Below, one piece after another: positions 33,032 to 36,758 of a stretch of DNA of 36,758 bases. The notes beneath the pieces were generated by a model. The model saw nothing but the letters and a program-made list of their open reading frames with translations. It did not search any database and was not told where the DNA came from. Both the position numbers and the translations under genes were made by a program. The stretch's first letter is position 1, and each line of letters starts with the position of its first letter. This DNA is from Deltaproteobacteria bacterium (GTDB taxonomy: Bacteria > Desulfobacterota > DSM-4660 > Desulfatiglandales > HGW-15), in the NCBI GenBank assembly GCA_016932235.1, contig JAFGDF010000233.1:1-36758 (forward strand), given 5' to 3'.

Positions 33032-34325
33032 TTATTTTCTATGTATTGAAAGTTCCGTCGCGCTCTGGATCCCTGTGGCAATCTCAGGAATGATTCCCAT
33101 CTTGATATAAATGGGATGGGCCAGTTCTCTTAGTAACGGCAATCTCCAGGCAAAGAAGAAGGCTCCGATAATACAGACCAGTCCACCGATAAATACCGTC
33201 TCCGGGGCCCCTATTTTACTGGCCAGCGAACCGGCTATTATACTGCCCACCGGTTGCCCCCATAAAGGCCATGGTATAAAAACTCATAACCCTGCCTCGT
33301 TTATCATCATCGACGATTGTCTGTAAAATGGTGTTGCTTGAAGCCATTATAATCATCTGACCGATGCCGGTCAGCAGCATCAGCCCCAGAGAAAGGTAAA
33401 ATACGGTTGATATTGAAAAAATCATTAACCCTGAACCCAAAATAGTCATTGATATGGGTATCATCTTGCCGAGGCCCAGCACGCTTTTTCTTGAGGCCAG
33501 ATATATGGCTCCACACAGGGCACCCAGACCAATGCCGCCCATGAGGAATCCAAGTGCGCTTGGTCCTCCGTGCAGAACATCTTTGGCAAAGACAGGCATA
33601 ATCACGGTATAGGGCATTCCTACCAGGTTGACGAGGGCAAATATCAGCAGGATATCCCGTATAGGCGCAAAACCGGCGGCATAACGGAATCCTTCTTTAA
33701 GCTCCTGCAAGACTTTTGAATTGCGTTGTTTGACATTCTTTGGCTCGATCTTCATAAGGAGCAATGATGCTATTACCGCCATGTAGCTGACGGCGTTAAC
33801 CAAAAAACAGGTACCTTCACCCACGGCGGCAATAAGTATTCCGGCTACGGATGGACCCAAAAGGCGGGCGGAATTAACCATGCTCGAATTGAGTGCGATC
33901 GCGTTGCTCAGGTCTTTTTTTTCTACAACCATCTCCACCATGAATGACTGGCGGGTAGGCATATCAAATGCGTTTATAACACCCAAAACAATGCTAAGGG
34001 AAATTACTTGCCAGATTCTGATAAGATGGGAGAAGACAAGAAAGGATAAGACAAGCGCCTGCAACATTGCCAGGGTTTGGGTCAAAATCAATATATGGTG
34101 CCGGTTGCGGCGGTCGGCCAATACACCGGCAAAGGGCGCTAAAATAAAGGTGGGGATCTGACCGGAAAAACCTACAAGTCCCAACAGGAAAGGAGAATTT
34201 GTCAGCCGATAGACCAGCTATCCAAGGGCGATTCTCTGCATCCATGTGCCGATGAGGGAAATGCTTTGACCGCTGAAAAACAGACGAAAATTACGATGGC
34301 GCAAAGCCCGGATAATCGATTTCAT
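33032..34325 (-). pseudogene. MFS transporter of the MFS_3 (EntS/Enterobactin-exporter-like) type, broken by a stop and a frameshift
   Basis: Translating from ATG 34325 gives [20 protein letters not shown], a typical start of this family, then IALG, a TAG stop at 34218-34220, and LVYRLTNSPFLLGLVGFSGQ in the same frame; the family has Trp (TGG) at the stop position. The reading frame continues to FMGATGG and then shifts near 33240-33260, after which GSIIAGSLASKIGAPETVFI continues to the true end at 33032. Without the lesions the protein would be about 431 residues with 12 helices. The parts could be called as separate ORFs (34184-33216 and 33250-33032). The two independent lesions make sequencing error less likely. 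Strand and context: convergent with the 31551 MFS gene. Confidence 0.85.
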
Positions 34326-34339
34326 TGACTAATCTTTTT

Positions 34340-34376
34340 CAAACAATCTGTCGGATTTTATCCGGCAGATTGTTTG
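34340..34376. promoter_or_regulatory. 16-bp-stem hairpin in the leader of the broken MFS gene
   Basis: CAAACAATCTGTCGGA (34340-34355) and TCCGGCAGATTGTTTG (34361-34376) pair at 15 positions plus one G-T type pair around the loop TTTTA. It lies between a predicted minus-strand promoter (34399-34427) and the ATG at 34325. Its inner part, CTGTCGGA/TCCGGCAG, resembles the hairpins at 23191 and 31468. Confidence 0.65.
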
Positions 34377-34398
34377 AGATATGGTTCTATTTTTCAGA

Positions 34399-34427
34399 AT
34401 TTTATGATATTTTAAATAAAGGGACAA
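34399..34427 (-). promoter_or_regulatory. Possible sigma70 promoter for the broken MFS gene
   Basis: On the minus strand, TTGTCC (34427-34422), 17 bp and TAAAAT (34404-34399) form a plausible promoter, with four of six -35 bases and five of six -10 bases matching consensus. The start would be near 34391, about 15 nt before the hairpin at 34376-34340. Confidence 0.45.
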
Positions 34428-34526
34428 GATCTTAACTTACTTTAAAGTGTGAGTTTTCCGGATCGCGACAATCAGTTATTTAAGGAATTTAAACACACAA
34501 TAAAATAGCAAGGACACTATAAACAG

Positions 34527-36008
34527 ATGTTAAAAACCTTTATAGAAATTTTTAATAACATCCTGGGTTCGGTTCGCGAACCCTTAGTTCTCATTGATTC
34601 GGAGTTGAAGGTTGTAAAGGCCAATCACTCTTTTTATCGGACCTTCAAGGTTAAACCGGAGGAAACAGAGGGTGTATTAATATATGATCTTGGCAATCGA
34701 CAGTGGGATATCCCAAAGCTTAGAGAATTAATTGAAGATATCCTTCCGCTGAATTCAACATTTAATGACTTCGAGGTGGAACATAACTTTGAAGGCATAG
34801 GCCTAAAGATAATGCACCTGAATGCCAGACGGATTTACAGGGAGTTTAACCATACCCAGATGATCCTACTCTCCATCGAGGATGTGACTGAGCGTGAATA
34901 TTATAAAAGGCATCTTGAGGAACTTGTTGAAAAACGAACGGCCGAAATTAGTGTGGCAAGGGAAGGGGCGATAAAAGAAAGACAAATCGCTGAAGCCGCG
35001 CTTCTCGAAATAAAAAAGTTAAAAGACCAACTTGAAGCAGAGAGGGCATATCTGCAGGAAGAAATCAGGCTGGAATATAACCATGAGAACATTATTGGTC
35101 AGAGTGATGGACTCAATTACGTGCTCTATAAGGTTGAACAAATTGCCGGCAGCGATACGATCGTCCTGGTTCTTGGCGAGACCGGAACCGGCAAAGAGCT
35201 GGTCGCACGTGCCATTCACGGTTTGAGCCAGCGCAAAGAGCGAGCCCTGGTGAAAGTGAATTGCGCCACACTGCCTTCAAACCTTATAGAGAGCGAACTG
35301 TTTGGTCATGAAAAAGGCGCTTTCACCGGGGCTCATTCAAGGCACGCCGGGCGATTTGAGATCGCGAACGGCGCCACTCTTTTTCTGGATGAGATCGGCG
35401 AGCTGCCGTTGGAATTACAGCCAAAGCTGCTCAGAGTGGTCCAGGACGGTGAGTTTGAAAGATTGGGCGGTTCCCATACCATAAAGGTCGATGTAAGGAT
35501 CATTGCCGCCACAAATCGCAACCTTGAAGAGGAGGTAAAAAGGGGACGGTTCCGGGAAGACCTCTGGTACCGTTTAAATGTTTTCCCTATTACCATGCCG
35601 CCGCTCCGGGATCGGCTGGATGACATTCCGCCTCTTGTGGACTTTTATGTCAAAAAAATCTCCAGGCGCATGGGTAAGAAGATTGAGATCATTCCGAAAA
35701 GCGTCATGGATGCCTTGCAGAATTATCACTGGCCGGGCAATGTCCGGGAACTGGAAAACGTCCTCGAACGAGCTGTGATCAACTCCTCGGGATCCAAATT
35801 ACGAATAGTGGATGAATTTGAGAATCAGCAGAAGAAATCATATACCACGCAAAGAAAACTTGAAGCGGTTGAGCGCGAACATATTATGAACATTCTGGAG
35901 CAAACCAAATGGAAGGTTAGCGGAAAAAACGGTGCAGCGGAGATACTCGGTCTCAACCGCAGCACCCTGCGGGCCAGAATGCAAAAACTTGGTATTATCA
36001 AGCCATAA
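34527..36008 (+). CDS. Sigma54-dependent transcriptional activator (PAS, AAA+, Fis-type HTH)
   Basis: This 493-residue enhancer-binding protein activates sigma54 RNA polymerase by ATP hydrolysis. A PAS sensor domain (about residues 10-122, VREPLVLIDSELKVVKANHS) is followed by a coiled coil (about 123-185), the AAA+ domain (about 188-415) with Walker A GETGTGKE (217-224), the sigma54 contact loop GAFTGA (264-269), Walker B LFLDEIGE (285-292) and WPGNVRELENVLERA, and a C-terminal Fis-like helix-turn-helix (about 455-493, GAAEILGLNRSTLRARMQKL). All catalytic motifs are intact. There is no receiver domain, so the signal is probably sensed by the PAS domain. AAGGAC lies 11 nt before the ATG. Sigma54-like sites lie downstream (36282, 36653) and at 5893, but none upstream of its own start. 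Confidence 0.93.
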   Translation: MLKTFIEIFNNILGSVREPLVLIDSELKVVKANHSFYRTFKVKPEETEGVLIYDLGNRQWDIPKLRELIEDILPLNSTFNDFEVEHNFEGIGLKIMHLNARRIYREFNHTQMILLSIEDVTEREYYKRHLEELVEKRTAEISVAREGAIKERQIAEAALLEIKKLKDQLEAERAYLQEEIRLEYNHENIIGQSDGLNYVLYKVEQIAGSDTIVLVLGETGTGKELVARAIHGLSQRKERALVKVNCATLPSNLIESELFGHEKGAFTGAHSRHAGRFEIANGATLFLDEIGELPLELQPKLLRVVQDGEFERLGGSHTIKVDVRIIAATNRNLEEEVKRGRFREDLWYRLNVFPITMPPLRDRLDDIPPLVDFYVKKISRRMGKKIEIIPKSVMDALQNYHWPGNVRELENVLERAVINSSGSKLRIVDEFENQQKKSYTTQRKLEAVEREHIMNILEQTKWKVSGKNGAAEILGLNRSTLRARMQKLGIIKP

Positions 36009-36050
36009 GCCGTGGAAAGCCATAAAACTTAACCCGGTCCACCTTTTTCA

Positions 36051-36126
36051 AAATCCCTCCCTTCCTCTCTTTATAAAAGGGAGAAGAACAGCCCCTCTTT
36101 TCTAAAGAGGGGTTGGGGGAGATTTC
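36051..36126. repeat. Composite palindromic repeat (C/G-block family), copy 3
   Basis: It starts AAATCCCTCC (36051-36060), has a TCTCTTTATAAAAGGGAGA hairpin, then GCCCCTCTTTTCTAAAGAGG (36091-36110) continuing GGTTGGGGGAGATTTC. The 36091-36126 half differs from 4301-4335 by one added G. It begins 42 nt after the activator gene and could also act as a processed 3' end. Confidence 0.7.
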
Positions 36127-36281
36127 CTGAGTTCGCCTGTGTTTTATTGGTCATATTTAGCCATTTATCATATATGGCCACTATTTCGCGTCAACCCGAC
36201 CCTACTCAACCAATTTTTCGGTTTTGAATAATAATCGACAAATCAATATGTTGGATCGAATAATATGGTGTTTTTCAAGTC

Positions 36282-36297
36282 TGGCACGAATCTTGAG
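36282..36297 (+). promoter_or_regulatory. Possible sigma54 promoter
   Basis: TGGCAC (36282-36287), 5 bp, TTGAG (36293-36297). The -24 box is perfect and the spacing is right, but the -12 dinucleotide is GA instead of GC. It lies 274 nt after the sigma54 activator gene and points to the downstream, gene-free region. Confidence 0.35.
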
Positions 36298-36652
36298 TTT
36301 ATTAATTACAGTATTTGATTTTTTAAATGCGGGAAGGACAGGGCGGTTTATATAAAAAAATAGTTTCTCGAATGTGCGTGCATCTTTTTACGGCATCTCA
36401 TGACTATATAGGGCAGAGATCAATGACCGAAAAAATAACGGCATTTTGGGACTCTATTTTCCAATAATTTTCAATCCACATTTACCACTTGCCACCCAGG
36501 ACACCAATGAGACCCTAAAGGGCTAGATATGACCACTTGGGTAAATATGACCTTTTTTATATAACCGTTTATATTTGCCCGGAGCGAGCTTCTAAACTGA
36601 TTATCCTTATAAATCAAAGTGATGGGTGACACGGCCCCGAGTATTAGGACCT

Positions 36653-36668
36653 TGGCATAAATATTGAG
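36653..36668 (+). promoter_or_regulatory. Possible sigma54 promoter near the window end
   Basis: TGGCAT (36653-36658), 5 bp, TTGAG (36664-36668). The same GA variant is at -12. It is about 80 nt before a possible TTG start at the window end, as expected for a target gene next to its activator. Confidence 0.3.
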
Positions 36669-36758
36669 TATCTAGATATAGTGAATAGCGGCACTATTTG
36701 TTCTCGTTAAGTTTTAAGAAGAACATTTCTGAAGCTAGAGGAAATTTTGAACAAAAAA

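Larger units (their letters stand above)
36127..36758. other. Terminal region of about 630 bp, no gene recognised
   Basis: No ORF of useful length or known RNA was recognised. It is AT-rich and has an 11-bp inverted pair GGTCATATTTA (36149-36159) / TAAATATGACC (36542-36552), with a related AGATATGACC near 36525, plus two sigma54-like sites. The end of the window (AGAGGAAATTTTG near 36737) could be the ribosome-binding site and TTG start of a gene lying beyond it. Confidence 0.5.

Noticed and set aside
33216..34184. Treating the 322-codon MFS fragment as a complete gene
   Set aside because: It starts inside the transporter after the second helix region and ends at a frameshift; family-like sequence continues on both sides, so a single broken gene explains it better.
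1..36758. CRISPR arrays, tRNA or rRNA genes, toxin-antitoxin or defence systems
   Set aside because: No regularly spaced direct repeats, no tRNA-like cloverleaf and no recognisable defence proteins were found on either strand.

Overview
The window reads as chromosomal DNA of a Gram-negative anaerobe, most likely a Desulfobacterota (sulfate-reducer-like) lineage. The grounds are a tungsten-type aldehyde:ferredoxin oxidoreductase beside TRAP transporter genes, a delta-type type II secretion locus that includes gspN and an ExeA-like gspA, a sigma54 activator, and intergenic gaps crowded with small palindromic repeats. The taxonomic call is inference. No rRNA, tRNA, CRISPR array or transposase gene was seen.

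Layout. (1) 245-4144: AOR-family oxidoreductase, then dctQ and dctM of a TRAP transporter. The transporter pair has its own near-consensus sigma70 promoter, and no dctP is visible. (2) 4145-4655: a nest of repeats inside a larger element with terminal inverted repeats. (3) 4656-7364: a coiled-coil-like hypothetical gene behind a strong sigma70 promoter, then a receiver-only response regulator followed by a secreted protein and a putative lipoprotein. (4) 7839-23172: a type II secretion locus in the order F-G-H-I-J-K-L-M-N-C-A-B-D-E. From gspL to gspE the genes are tightly packed; the three gaps of more than 200 bp (G/H, H/I, K/L) each hold a different repeat family, and one palindrome lies inside the gspK leader. 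(5) 23191-23586: a short palindrome, then a 342-bp element with 16-17-bp perfect terminal inverted repeats and nested inner stems. (6) 23600-28257, minus strand: carB with an overlapping DHA2-type MFS exporter gene. (7) 28427-29655: a second copy of the repeat seen at 4164, a gene remnant and small unknown ORFs. (8) 29656-34325: a B12-binding-type radical SAM protein, a second DHA2-type exporter with a consensus promoter, and a third MFS transporter gene broken by a stop codon and a frameshift. (9) 34527-36008: a PAS/AAA+/Fis sigma54 activator, followed by about 750 bp without a recognisable gene.

How it fits together. The type II secretion genes encode nearly the whole machine: inner-membrane platform (F, L, M, C), ATPase (E), pseudopilus (G-K), secretin (D), its likely peptidoglycan/assembly partners (A, B-like) and N. 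The prepilin peptidase GspO is not in the window. The secretin carries a C-terminal TPR extension and the gene two upstream, gspB-like, is also a TPR protein. The most unusual material is non-coding: at least five families of palindromic or TIR-bounded repeats, several with two or more copies here, and a shared 19-bp palindrome that falls in the predicted 5' leaders of two different MFS genes. I did not find a clearly new multi-gene system; the best novelty candidates are the 342-bp element at 23245-23586, the repeat family at 4164/28427, the leader hairpins and the palindrome inside gspK.
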